Shown in pieces: positions 1-5,658 of a DNA stretch of 5,658 nt; the stretch's first letter is position 1; each line of letters begins with the position of its first letter. The notes beneath the pieces were generated by a model. The model was given only the letters and a program-made list of their open reading frames with translations. It made no database searches and was not told the DNA's origin. The position numbers and the translations under genes were made by a program. Location: assembly GCA_016844415.1 (NCBI GenBank), contig JAENIX010000078.1:1-5658 (forward strand). The letters run 5' to 3'. The DNA is from Actinomycetota bacterium (lineage in GTDB: Bacteria; Desulfobacterota; Deferrimicrobia; Deferrimicrobiales; Deferrimicrobiaceae).

Positions 1-1415
1 TCCTCGCAAGCCGGGAGAAGTCCTCCTCGCGCTGGGGAAGAACGTGCGTCTGCCGTTCCTGGAACACCTGTATCCGATGCTCGAGCATCCGCAGGAACCT
101 GTACGCTTCCGCGAGGTCCGCAAACTCCTTCCCGGTGACGATATCCAGCCGGGCCAAAACGGAAAGAGCCTCCATCGTCCCGCGTACCCGCAGCGCGTGG
201 GTCTTCCCGCCGTAGATCAGCTGGTGCGCCTGAGCGAAGAACTCGATCTCCCGGATCCCCCCGGCCCCCAGCTTCAGGTCCCTGCCGGTTTTCCGGGCGC
301 GCGCCGCGGCGAGGTTGATCCGGTCCTTCATCTCCTTGATCTCCTCGATGGAGGTGAAGTCGAGGTATTTCCGGTATACGAACGGAGTGACGATCCGCAG
401 GAACTCCTCCCCCACCGCGATGTCCCCCGCGACCGGCCGTGCCTTGATAAGGGCCGCCCTCTCCCACGTCTGCCCCCCTCGTTCCTTCGGGGCGCAGCCG
501 CAGGTCGACACGGAACACGAACCCGTCCTCCGTGACTTCGGAAACGATCCGCGTGATCGTCTCCGACAGGCGGACGAAATACTGGTGAAGCGAGACCGGC
601 TTCCCTTCGGCGCCGCCGTCGGTCACCCCCGCGTCGGTTTCGTACAGATAGATAAGATCGATGTCGGAGCTGAAGTTGAGCTCGAAGGCGCCCAGCTTGC
701 CCATGCCCATAACGACGAATCCGCACTCGCGGCCTTGCGCCCCTTCGACACGGGGAGCGCCGTACCGCTCCGTGAGCGCGCGGCGGGCGAAGAAGAGCGC
801 CGCCGACAGCGCGGACGAGGCAAGGGCCGAGAGATCCTCCATGACTTCGGACAGCACAGCTATGCCCGACAGGTCCCGCGCCGCGATCCTCGCCACCTCT
901 CGCAGCTTGATGCGCCTGAGGGCGGCCTTGGCCTCGTCTTCCGTCCGGCATTGCCTGACGGCGGATACCGCTTCGGCCAGCAGGTCCGCGGGAACGGCCC
1001 GGCGGCGGAACCCTTCCTCCAGGAACAGGAAGGCGAATATCTCCTGCCGCCCAGCCATCTGGCCGGAGAGGAACTCGGACCCGCCAAGCAACGCCGCGAG
1101 CACCGGGCGCCTCTCCTGACAGGAAAGGACTTTCGCCAGGTCGTCCGGAGAAACGGCGTCCGCCAGCCTGGACAGGTTCAGCAGGAACCCCAGCGGATCC
1201 GGGGCGGCCTCCGCCCCTTTCCAAAGCAGCGCAAGATCCGGCTCGCTCCATGAAAGCCGTTTCCGGATTTCCTCTACAAGCGGAAGGGCGCGGGCGGTGT
1301 TCGCGACGCCAAGCGAGAGCAGCCTGTCGATCAGCGTTTGCGGGGGGGAAGGAGAGGACGGGGCCTCCGCCCCGCCCGTCGAGGAATTCCCGGGAGGGCC
1401 GGCGGGGCGTTTCAC
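1..1415 (-). CDS. glnE: Bifunctional glutamine synthetase adenylyltransferase/adenylyl-removing enzyme (GlnE), N-terminal half, frameshifted and cut by the left edge
   Basis: GlnE attaches AMP to glutamine synthetase and removes it, tuning nitrogen assimilation in response to PII. The visible part is the N-terminal adenylyl-removing half. From a GTG at 1415 I read 314 residues in one frame. They include the nucleotidyltransferase signature GMGKLGAFELNFSSDIDLIY with the metal-binding DxD at residues 251 and 253, and the third carboxylate in FRVDLRLRPEG (D304). At about 473-480 the frame changes. The family-typical continuation GQTWERAALIKARPVAGD, then YRKYLDF, LGAGGIREIEFF and YRFLRMLEHRIQVF, is read in the neighbouring frame to the window edge. 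About 16 residues that normally lie between these parts are absent. The GTG start overlaps the mtnA stop (GTGA), which suggests coupled translation. Its Shine-Dalgarno is weak, and the first 25 or so residues are Pro/Gly/Ser-rich and unconserved, so the start is less certain than the identity. The C-terminal adenylyltransferase domain lies beyond the window. As written, the gene cannot make normal GlnE. Confidence 0.93.
   Translation of the reverse strand, partial: MKRPAGPPGNSSTGGAEAPSSPSPPQTLIDRLLSLGVANTARALPLVEEIRKRLSWSEPDLALLWKGAEAAPDPLGFLLNLSRLADAVSPDDLAKVLSCQERRPVLAALLGGSEFLSGQMAGRQEIFAFLFLEEGFRRRAVPADLLAEAVSAVRQCRTEDEAKAALRRIKLREVARIAARDLSGIAVLSEVMEDLSALASSALSAALFFARRALTERYGAPRVEGAQGRECGFVVMGMGKLGAFELNFSSDIDLIYLYETDAGVTDGGAEGKPVSLHQYFVRLSETITRIVSEVTEDGFVFRVDLRLRPEGTRGADVGEGGPYQGTAGRGGHRGGGGVPADRHSVRIPEIPRLHLHRGDQGDEGPDQPRRGARPENRQGPEAGGRGDPGDRVLRSGAPADLRREDPRAAGTRDDGGSFRFGPAGYRHREGVCGPRGSVQVPADARASDTGVPGTADARSSPARGGLLPACE
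470..482 (-). other. Frameshift/deletion junction inside glnE at a six-G run
   Basis: On the minus strand the codons GGA ACG AGG GGG (485-474) end the upstream frame of glnE. GGG CAG ACG TGG (475-464) begins the downstream frame. The two frames meet in a run of six G (478-473). In homologues, as I remember them, about 16 residues sit between the RLRPxG-x-x-G segment and the G-x-x-WER segment. The simplest single event is therefore loss of about 47 or 50 bp. An in-frame loss of about 51 bp plus one extra G in the homopolymer fits equally well. The original reading frame stays open from here to the left edge, so a simple ORF caller would report one long, partly nonsensical protein. Confidence 0.85.
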
Positions 1416-2443
1416 CTGAAGAGTGCCCGGATCCCCCGGGCGAGCGGGGGCGTAAGCACCCCCTTTTCGGTGACGATTGCGGAAACGTACCTGGCCGGCG
1501 TGACGTCGAAGGACGGGTTGTACACGCGGACGCCTGCAGGCGCCACCCTGCGACCCATGAGATGGGTCACTTCCCGCCCGTCGCGCTCCTCGATCGGGAT
1601 CTCCTTTCCCGAACGGATGGCCGGGTCGATCGTGGAACGCGGCGCCGCCACGTAGAAGGGGACCTTGTGGACGCGGCACAGGACCGCCACGCCGTACGTG
1701 CCGATCTTGTTGGCAACGTCGCCGTTGCGGGCGATCCGGTCCGCCCCCACTATCGCCGCGTCGATTTTCCCGTCTCCAAGGAGCTTCGCCGCCATGTTGT
1801 CGGTGATCAACGTGCACTGGATTTTATCCTTCGACAGCTCCCAGGCCGTCAGTCTCGCCCCCTGCAGGAGCGGCCGGGTCTCGTCTACGTAGACGTGGAT
1901 TTTCTTCCCCGCGGCGACGGCGGCCCGGATCACGCCCAGCGCCGTGCCGTAGCCGGCGGTCGCCAGCGCCCCGGCGTTGCAGTGCGTGAGCACCGAGGCG
2001 TTCGCAGGAAGTAGCTTCGCCCCGTGGGCCCCCATCGCCCGGTTGGCTTCCAGGTCTTCTTCGAGGATTGCGACGGCCTCGCGCTCGAGCCGGCGCGCGG
2101 CCTTTGCTGGATCGTCCGGGAGCGCCGACGCCGTCTTGCGCATCCGCTCGATCGCCCAGAAGAGGTTGACTGCGGTGGGGCGTGTCCCTCCGAGCATCTC
2201 CGCGGCCGCGCCAAACGCCCGCCGCCAAGGCCGATCCTTGCGATTCGCGGACTGCACCGCCAGCACGAGCCCGAAGGCGGCCGCAACCCCGATCGCGGGC
2301 GCCCCCCGGACCACCATCGTCCGGATCGCGCCGGCGACCCCTTCCGCGCCGGAATAGCGCCGCACCGTCTCCCTGCCGGGGAGAAGGCGCTGGTTCAGGA
2401 GGAGGAGAGCGTCACCCGTCCACTCGATCGTCCGGAACTGCAC
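1412..2443 (-). CDS. mtnA: Methylthioribose-1-phosphate isomerase
   Basis: This cytosolic enzyme converts 5-methylthioribose 1-phosphate (an aldose) to 5-methylthioribulose 1-phosphate in the recycling of methylthioadenosine, the by-product of polyamine and other SAM-dependent reactions. It belongs to the eIF2B-alpha-like isomerase family. I chose the GTG at 2443 because it gives 343 residues, the family's usual length, begins with the typical FRTIEW, and follows a GAGG ribosome-binding site with 8 bases of spacing. The longer reading in this frame overlaps the upstream gene and has no family sequence. Family motifs are intact: VVRGAPAIG at about 44-52, THCNAG with the catalytic Cys at about 155, the phosphate-binding stretch near VDETRPLLQGARLT at 186-199, and GADRIARNGDVANKIGTY with the catalytic Asp at about 235. 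The start is 2 bp after the phosphoribosyltransferase stop, and the stop overlaps the glnE start. Ribose-1,5-bisphosphate isomerases are relatives, but the motif set favours MtnA. Confidence 0.95.
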   Translation of the reverse strand: MQFRTIEWTGDALLLLNQRLLPGRETVRRYSGAEGVAGAIRTMVVRGAPAIGVAAAFGLVLAVQSANRKDRPWRRAFGAAAEMLGGTRPTAVNLFWAIERMRKTASALPDDPAKAARRLEREAVAILEEDLEANRAMGAHGAKLLPANASVLTHCNAGALATAGYGTALGVIRAAVAAGKKIHVYVDETRPLLQGARLTAWELSKDKIQCTLITDNMAAKLLGDGKIDAAIVGADRIARNGDVANKIGTYGVAVLCRVHKVPFYVAAPRSTIDPAIRSGKEIPIEERDGREVTHLMGRRVAPAGVRVYNPSFDVTPARYVSAIVTEKGVLTPPLARGIRALFR

Positions 2444-2445
2444 TC

Positions 2446-3624
2446 TTATTTCCTCTCTTTCAGGGAATGGCACCTTGCCACATGGAGAAGGACCCGCTCC
2501 CGGATCTCGCGCGGGGTCCGTAGCGGGGAATGCGTCTTCCCCTCCCGCATCGCAGGAAGGAGGAGATTTTCCATCGCCTCCCCGCAGCCGCACATCTGCG
2601 GCCCTTCGGACTCCGGCACGACTTTCCTCGAAAAGCAGGAGGGGCAGCTTGCGACCTGCTTCCCCCCCGAATGTTTCCCGCGCTTCGCGAACGGCACGCC
2701 CTCCACCTCCACTATATCCAGCGCGAAATCGAGGGTCGGCGCATTGGAGAGCGCGGTTCCGACGCCGAACCCGTCGACCACATCGGCCAGCGACCGGACT
2801 TCCTCCTCGCCGAGGCCGCCCGAGACGTAGATCTTTACATGGGTAAACCCGCGGAGGTCGAGCTCCCACCGGACCTCCTGTATGATCCTGCGGAAGTCCC
2901 CGCGCCGGGATGAAGGGGTGTCGAGGCGCACGCCGGAAAGCCGCTCTCCAAGCGCCTCCGCAACCCGGAGGGCCTCGAATTTCTCGTCCTGCAGCGTGTC
3001 GATGAGACAGATACGCGCCACAGCAGGGTCGACGACCGCGTCGAAGGCGCGGATCGCGGCGACCGTATCGCCCATGACCAGAACGAGCGCGTGGGGCATC
3101 GTGCCCACTGGAATTTCTCCCAGGAACTCCGCGCTGCGGACCACGGACACGGCATCCGCGCCGCCGATGAAGGCGTTCCGGTCGATGATCGTGGAGAGCG
3201 CGGGGTGCATCCGGCGCGCCCCGAAACTCAAGACCGGTTTTTCACCCGCGAGGCGCTTGATCCGGGACGCCCTGGTTGCGATGCCGGAGGCCTGGCAGAT
3301 GATCCCCAGCATCGCGGTCTCCATCTCGCAGAACTCTCCGTACGGACCTTCGATCGAGAAGACCGGCTCCCCCGCGAAGAAGAGTGCCCCTTCCTCCATC
3401 GCCTGCAGGCCGATCTCCCGCCCGGAGAGGAGCGACAGCATCTCGTCCATCCCGGCGAGGATCCCGTAGTCGTACCCTCCAGGCATGCGCTTGACGAGGG
3501 CCTCCGCCTTCACACGAACGCGGTCCTTCCCCTGCTTCCGCAGGATCTCCATAGTCCGGCGGAAATATATATCGGTCGTCTCCCCGCGCCTGATCTCCTC
3601 CCGGCCGGGGATCGGGTCCATCAT
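2446..3624 (-). CDS. Nicotinate phosphoribosyltransferase, type with C-terminal Cys knuckle
   Basis: This enzyme joins nicotinate to PRPP to form nicotinate mononucleotide, the entry step of the Preiss-Handler route to NAD. The 392 residues match the short form known from Thermoplasma and many bacteria in length and order. The N-terminus carries GETTDIYFRRT (14-24). The barrel carries SFGARRMHP (133-141), IPVGTMPHALVLVMGD (171-186), VRLDTPSS (232-239), and the phosphate-binding loops VSGGLGEEE (267-275) and GFGVGT (285-290). At the C-terminus CPSC (327, 330) and CGC (345, 347) supply four cysteines in a zinc-knuckle arrangement, a known feature of this subfamily. Two adjacent ATG codons are possible starts. 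An AGGAGG at 3634-3629 lies 4 bases from the first and 7 from the second (3621), so the second may be the real one. The preceding gene is a nicotinamidase, which supports nicotinate over quinolinate (NadC) as substrate. It could be called pncB, but it is not the classical E. coli-type PncB, so the symbol is left empty. Confidence 0.92.
   Translation of the reverse strand: MMDPIPGREEIRRGETTDIYFRRTMEILRKQGKDRVRVKAEALVKRMPGGYDYGILAGMDEMLSLLSGREIGLQAMEEGALFFAGEPVFSIEGPYGEFCEMETAMLGIICQASGIATRASRIKRLAGEKPVLSFGARRMHPALSTIIDRNAFIGGADAVSVVRSAEFLGEIPVGTMPHALVLVMGDTVAAIRAFDAVVDPAVARICLIDTLQDEKFEALRVAEALGERLSGVRLDTPSSRRGDFRRIIQEVRWELDLRGFTHVKIYVSGGLGEEEVRSLADVVDGFGVGTALSNAPTLDFALDIVEVEGVPFAKRGKHSGGKQVASCPSCFSRKVVPESEGPQMCGCGEAMENLLLPAMREGKTHSPLRTPREIRERVLLHVARCHSLKERK
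2452..2457 (-). promoter_or_regulatory. Ribosome-binding site that fixes the mtnA GTG start
   Basis: GAGAGG on the minus strand sits inside the last codons of the phosphoribosyltransferase gene, 8 bases upstream of the GTG at 2443. With the conserved FRTIEW immediately after that GTG and the normal protein length, it decides between this start and the much longer upstream reading of the same frame. Confidence 0.6.
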
Positions 3625-3627
3625 TCT

Positions 3628-3636
3628 CCCTCCTCT
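3628..3636 (-). promoter_or_regulatory. Strong ribosome-binding site for the nicotinate phosphoribosyltransferase gene
   Basis: The 17-base gap after the nicotinamidase gene reads AGAGGAGGG on the minus strand, a near-perfect Shine-Dalgarno. It lies 4 bases from the first ATG (3624) and 7 from the second ATG (3621), so it marginally favours the second start. It is the strongest ribosome-binding site visible in the window and suggests independent translation initiation within the operon. Confidence 0.7.
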
Positions 3637-3641
3637 TCAGG

Positions 3642-4193
3642 TTACGCTCGGCGGTGGATCACCCGGACGCCAAGGACCTTCTCCATCTGGTCGAGAGCGA
3701 AGGTGTGCGTTTTCCTGTCGAGCCCGGCCACGTGCGCCTCGTCCACCGTGACGTCGTAGCCTCGCATGGCGGCGTCCGCGGCGGTGTACAGGATGCAAAT
3801 GTTGGTGACGCAGCCGGAAAGCGAAAGGCGCCGGATCCCACGTCTGCGCAGGACCGAATCGAGCGAGGTGCGATGGAACCCGGAGTACGTCCTCTTCTCC
3901 ACTACGACGTCCCCCGGCTCCGGGGAGATCCGCGCCACGACGGCGGCCCCCGGCGTTCCCGCAACGGCGTGCGGGGGCCATCCCATCCGTGCGAATTCGG
4001 GGTCGTTCCTGCGATGCGAGTCGCACACGTAGACGACCAGCTCCCCGTCTTTTCTCGCCCGAAGGATGCGGCGGCGCAGAGCCGGCATTATCGTCCTCGT
4101 TTCCGGGACCTCCAGCGGCGCGCCTGGCCGGACGAAATCCTCCAGCATGTCGATGACAAGCAGCGCGCGGCTCCCGGATGCCTTCGTCTTCAT
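3642..4193 (-). CDS. pncA: Nicotinamidase / isochorismatase-family cysteine hydrolase
   Basis: The 183-residue protein has the isochorismatase fold and most likely hydrolyses nicotinamide to nicotinate and ammonia. The catalytic triad is visible: Asp15 in LLVIDMLEDF, Lys100 in VVEKRTYSGF, and Cys128 in SGCVTNIC, where V129-T130 fits the conserved cis-peptide position. Metal ligands are suggested by Asp58 and His60 in CDSH and by His75 in WPPHAVAGTPGA. Glu66 in the DPEF segment could be an additional ligand. The D-x-H metal site favours nicotinamidase over isochorismatase, which lacks it. The next gene, 17 bp downstream, would use the nicotinate product, which strengthens the call. The ATG at 4193 is one base after the AsmA-family stop (TAGGATG), with a GGGAAG stretch upstream, so translation is probably coupled. 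Substrate is not proven, since several amidases share this scaffold. Confidence 0.85.
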   Translation of the reverse strand: MKTKASGSRALLVIDMLEDFVRPGAPLEVPETRTIMPALRRRILRARKDGELVVYVCDSHRRNDPEFARMGWPPHAVAGTPGAAVVARISPEPGDVVVEKRTYSGFHRTSLDSVLRRRGIRRLSLSGCVTNICILYTAADAAMRGYDVTVDEAHVAGLDRKTHTFALDQMEKVLGVRVIHRRA

Positions 4194-4194
4194 C

Positions 4195-5658
4195 CTATTT
4201 CTTCCCGGGCATGAGCATGTCGAACATCCCTTTCAGCGGTTTCTCCTGTTCGGGGGGGGCCGGCGGCTTCGAGACTTCCGTCCCGGGAGATGGAGCGCTC
4301 TCCTTGGGACGGTCCAGCAGCTTCCTTATCGCCCCTCCCGCTATTCCCCGGCCGAGCGCTTCGCCGTCGATCGAAATCGCCGGAGAAGTGACGGGCCCGG
4401 ACATCACAAGCGGGATCTCGACGCGGCCGGACGAGCCGGTCAGGAATTTGCCTTCCACCCCACGCGCGCGATCCGATAGCCCCTTCGGCAGGACGAGCGT
4501 CCCGCGGAAATCGAACGAACGGTCGAAGCCCAGCGCCGCCTTGCCATCAAGACCCATCTTTTCGGATACGATCCGCAGGTTATCCGTGCGGATCTTCCCC
4601 GCCTCGATCCGGAAGTCGGCGGCGAGGTCCGAAAACTGCGTCTCCATCGCCCCTCCCCCGCCGGGGGCCAGCTTCGCCGGAGACAGCGTTCCCGCAAGTC
4701 CCGACAGGCCCGCCGCGGCGCCCAGCAGATCCACACCCTTGATTTTACCACCGGCGACCCGGAAGGACCCCGCTCCCGAGGCGGTCCGGGAGAAGTCGTC
4801 GAAGTCCCGCGCTCCGCCGCCAAGGTCCGCCGTGAGGGATGCGGCGCCGGTGAGGAAATTCTTAAGACTTGTCTTCCGGGAAAGGATCTCCTCGACCGGC
4901 AGGTTCTTCACCGTCACCTTGACGCGGAAATCCGGGCTTGGCGGCTTGAATCCGATCCGCCCGGCGACGGTCGCCTCGCCTCCGTACATCCGCGCCCGCA
5001 GGGAGTCGAGGAACAGGGTCCTGTCGACGTAACGTCCGTTCCCTGCCAATTCCTTGAACTCGAGCCCCCTTATCTTGCCGGCGTCTATCACCAGATCGCC
5101 GCGGGCGGAGAATTCCGTTTTTTCGCCCTCCTTTCCCGCGGGGGATGCCTGCTTCGGCTCTTTCGCCTTCCCGCCGTCCTCTCCTGGAGGGAACAGCGCG
5201 TCGAAGTCCAGGTAAGGCATCCGCAGGCTCACCTGCCCCACGGGCGTGGTCCCCATGGCAACCGTCCCGCGCAGGGAAAAGCGCTGTCCGTTGAAAAGAC
5301 CCGCGATGGGGTGGAAATCAACGGTCTTAGAGGTGATCTCCGCGTGGCCGTCCAGGTCGGCCATCTCCACCTTCTCTTCCGGGAGACGGAAGGCGACGTT
5401 GCCCAGGTCCAGCGAGACGTTCCATGCATCCGCAGCCGACGTTGAGGGCCGCTTCCCTTTTCCCGAGGCGGTGATCCGGCCGGACGGCGACCACTTTGAG
5501 AGCCCTCCGCCGCGGTTCTTTGCGAGTTCGGAAAGCGACGCGATCCGGGCTGAAGCGGCCCACTCCCTCGCCCCCGTCGTCGGAACGAGCGAGGCGTTCG
5601 CGATCACTCGAAGCGGCGGGAAATGGAGTTCCGCGTTGGAAAGGACGTAAAGGTCCGT
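4195..5658 (-). CDS. AsmA-family protein, C-terminal part (N-terminus beyond the right edge)
   Basis: AsmA-like proteins are large, beta-rich, usually membrane-anchored periplasmic proteins linked to outer-membrane lipid homeostasis. Here the last 487 or so residues are visible, and the frame is open to the right edge. The C-terminal third has the pattern of the AsmA C-terminal domain: a G-rich stretch (GAASLTADLGGG), then GAGSFRVAGGKIKGVDLLGA at about 4723-4782, then FRIEAGKIRTDNLRI and VPL-like repeats ending in VEIPLVMSGPVTSPAISID near 4370-4430. Repeated short beta-strand units (xDGxI/xGxI) fit the repeating beta-groove fold. A Lys/Glu/Pro/Gly-rich low-complexity linker at about 5107-5195 separates two beta-rich blocks. 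The tail after about 4320 is Pro/Lys/Glu-rich and ends MLMPGKK. No transmembrane segment is visible; the usual N-terminal anchor would be outside the window. A GTG at 5607 could start a shorter product, but upstream codons keep the same character, so I treat the gene as continuing. Subfamily and cargo cannot be told from this part. Confidence 0.82.
   Translation of the reverse strand, partial: TDLYVLSNAELHFPPLRVIANASLVPTTGAREWAASARIASLSELAKNRGGGLSKWSPSGRITASGKGKRPSTSAADAWNVSLDLGNVAFRLPEEKVEMADLDGHAEITSKTVDFHPIAGLFNGQRFSLRGTVAMGTTPVGQVSLRMPYLDFDALFPPGEDGGKAKEPKQASPAGKEGEKTEFSARGDLVIDAGKIRGLEFKELAGNGRYVDRTLFLDSLRARMYGGEATVAGRIGFKPPSPDFRVKVTVKNLPVEEILSRKTSLKNFLTGAASLTADLGGGARDFDDFSRTASGAGSFRVAGGKIKGVDLLGAAAGLSGLAGTLSPAKLAPGGGGAMETQFSDLAADFRIEAGKIRTDNLRIVSEKMGLDGKAALGFDRSFDFRGTLVLPKGLSDRARGVEGKFLTGSSGRVEIPLVMSGPVTSPAISIDGEALGRGIAGGAIRKLLDRPKESAPSPGTEVSKPPAPPEQEKPLKGMFDMLMPGKK

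Noticed and set aside
470..482. Programmed +1 ribosomal frameshifting at the G run in glnE
   Set aside because: A +1 shift would join the two frames, but the residues normally between them would still be missing. A deletion or sequence error explains both facts more simply, and GlnE is not known for programmed shifting.
328..1251. A 307-residue minus-strand ORF covering most of glnE
   Set aside because: It is the third frame, neither of the two frames carrying GlnE motifs. Its sequence is Arg/Gly/Pro-rich nonsense typical of GC-rich shadow frames.
315..1253. A 312-residue plus-strand ORF opposite glnE
   Set aside because: It is antisense to clearly recognisable GlnE sequence, has no family motifs and is Arg/Pro-rich, so it is a high-GC shadow.
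2024..2830. A 268-residue plus-strand ORF across mtnA and the phosphoribosyltransferase gene
   Set aside because: It is antisense to two well-supported genes and has no recognisable domain.
2444..2869. N-terminal extension of mtnA to give 485 residues
   Set aside because: The extension overlaps conserved sequence of the upstream gene in another frame, has no MtnA similarity, and a GTG with ribosome-binding site at 2443 gives the normal family length.
4178..5032. A 284-residue plus-strand ORF opposite the AsmA-family gene
   Set aside because: It is Ser/Pro/Arg-rich without motifs and lies opposite a convincing AsmA C-terminal domain.
5605..5607. GTG at 5607 as the start of the AsmA-family gene
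   Set aside because: The frame is open upstream to the window edge with protein-like codons (TDLYVLSNAELHF). AsmA-family proteins are usually longer with an N-terminal anchor, and no ribosome-binding site is seen before this GTG.
1..5658. CRISPR arrays, tRNA or rRNA genes, insertion sequences, riboswitches or terminators
   Set aside because: Five minus-strand genes cover nearly every base and the largest gap is 17 bp. I saw no spaced repeats, no terminal inverted repeats and no hairpin followed by a T-run.

Overview
The window is about 5.7 kb of dense, GC-rich bacterial coding DNA. All five recognisable genes lie on the minus strand, so transcription runs from the right edge to the left edge. 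An AsmA-type envelope protein implies a double-membraned cell. GlnE is typical of Proteobacteria and a few other phyla. With the high GC and an archaeal-type nicotinate phosphoribosyltransferase, this fits a deltaproteobacterium-like (Desulfobacterota or Desulfuromonadota) organism. That placement is inference; the window has no rRNA or other marker gene.

Layout in order of transcription: (1) an AsmA-family protein whose N-terminus lies beyond the right edge (4195-5658); (2) a nicotinamidase-type isochorismatase-fold hydrolase (3642-4193); (3) a nicotinate phosphoribosyltransferase with a C-terminal four-cysteine knuckle (2446-3624); (4) mtnA, methylthioribose-1-phosphate isomerase, starting at a GTG at 2443 (1412-2443); (5) the N-terminal half of glnE, starting at a GTG that overlaps the mtnA stop, disrupted near 473-480 and running off the left edge (1-1415). 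Spacings are 1 bp, 17 bp, 2 bp and a 4 bp overlap. There is no room for internal promoters or terminators between genes, so this looks like one polycistronic operon whose promoter lies to the right of the window. No non-coding stretch exceeds 20 bases.

The genes form a small metabolic salvage block. The hydrolase would turn nicotinamide into nicotinate, and the phosphoribosyltransferase would turn nicotinate into nicotinate mononucleotide for NAD synthesis. MtnA isomerises the sugar phosphate left from methylthioadenosine recycling. GlnE adenylylates and de-adenylylates glutamine synthetase. A shared theme of salvage and nitrogen economy is possible but not shown by the sequence.

The clearest anomaly is in glnE. 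The adenylyl-removing domain reads perfectly up to its RLRPEG motif, then resumes in another frame at GQTWER, with about 16 family-typical residues missing. This is either a real deletion, giving a pseudogene, or an assembly or consensus error. I found no sign of an undescribed defence, mobile or RNA-based system.
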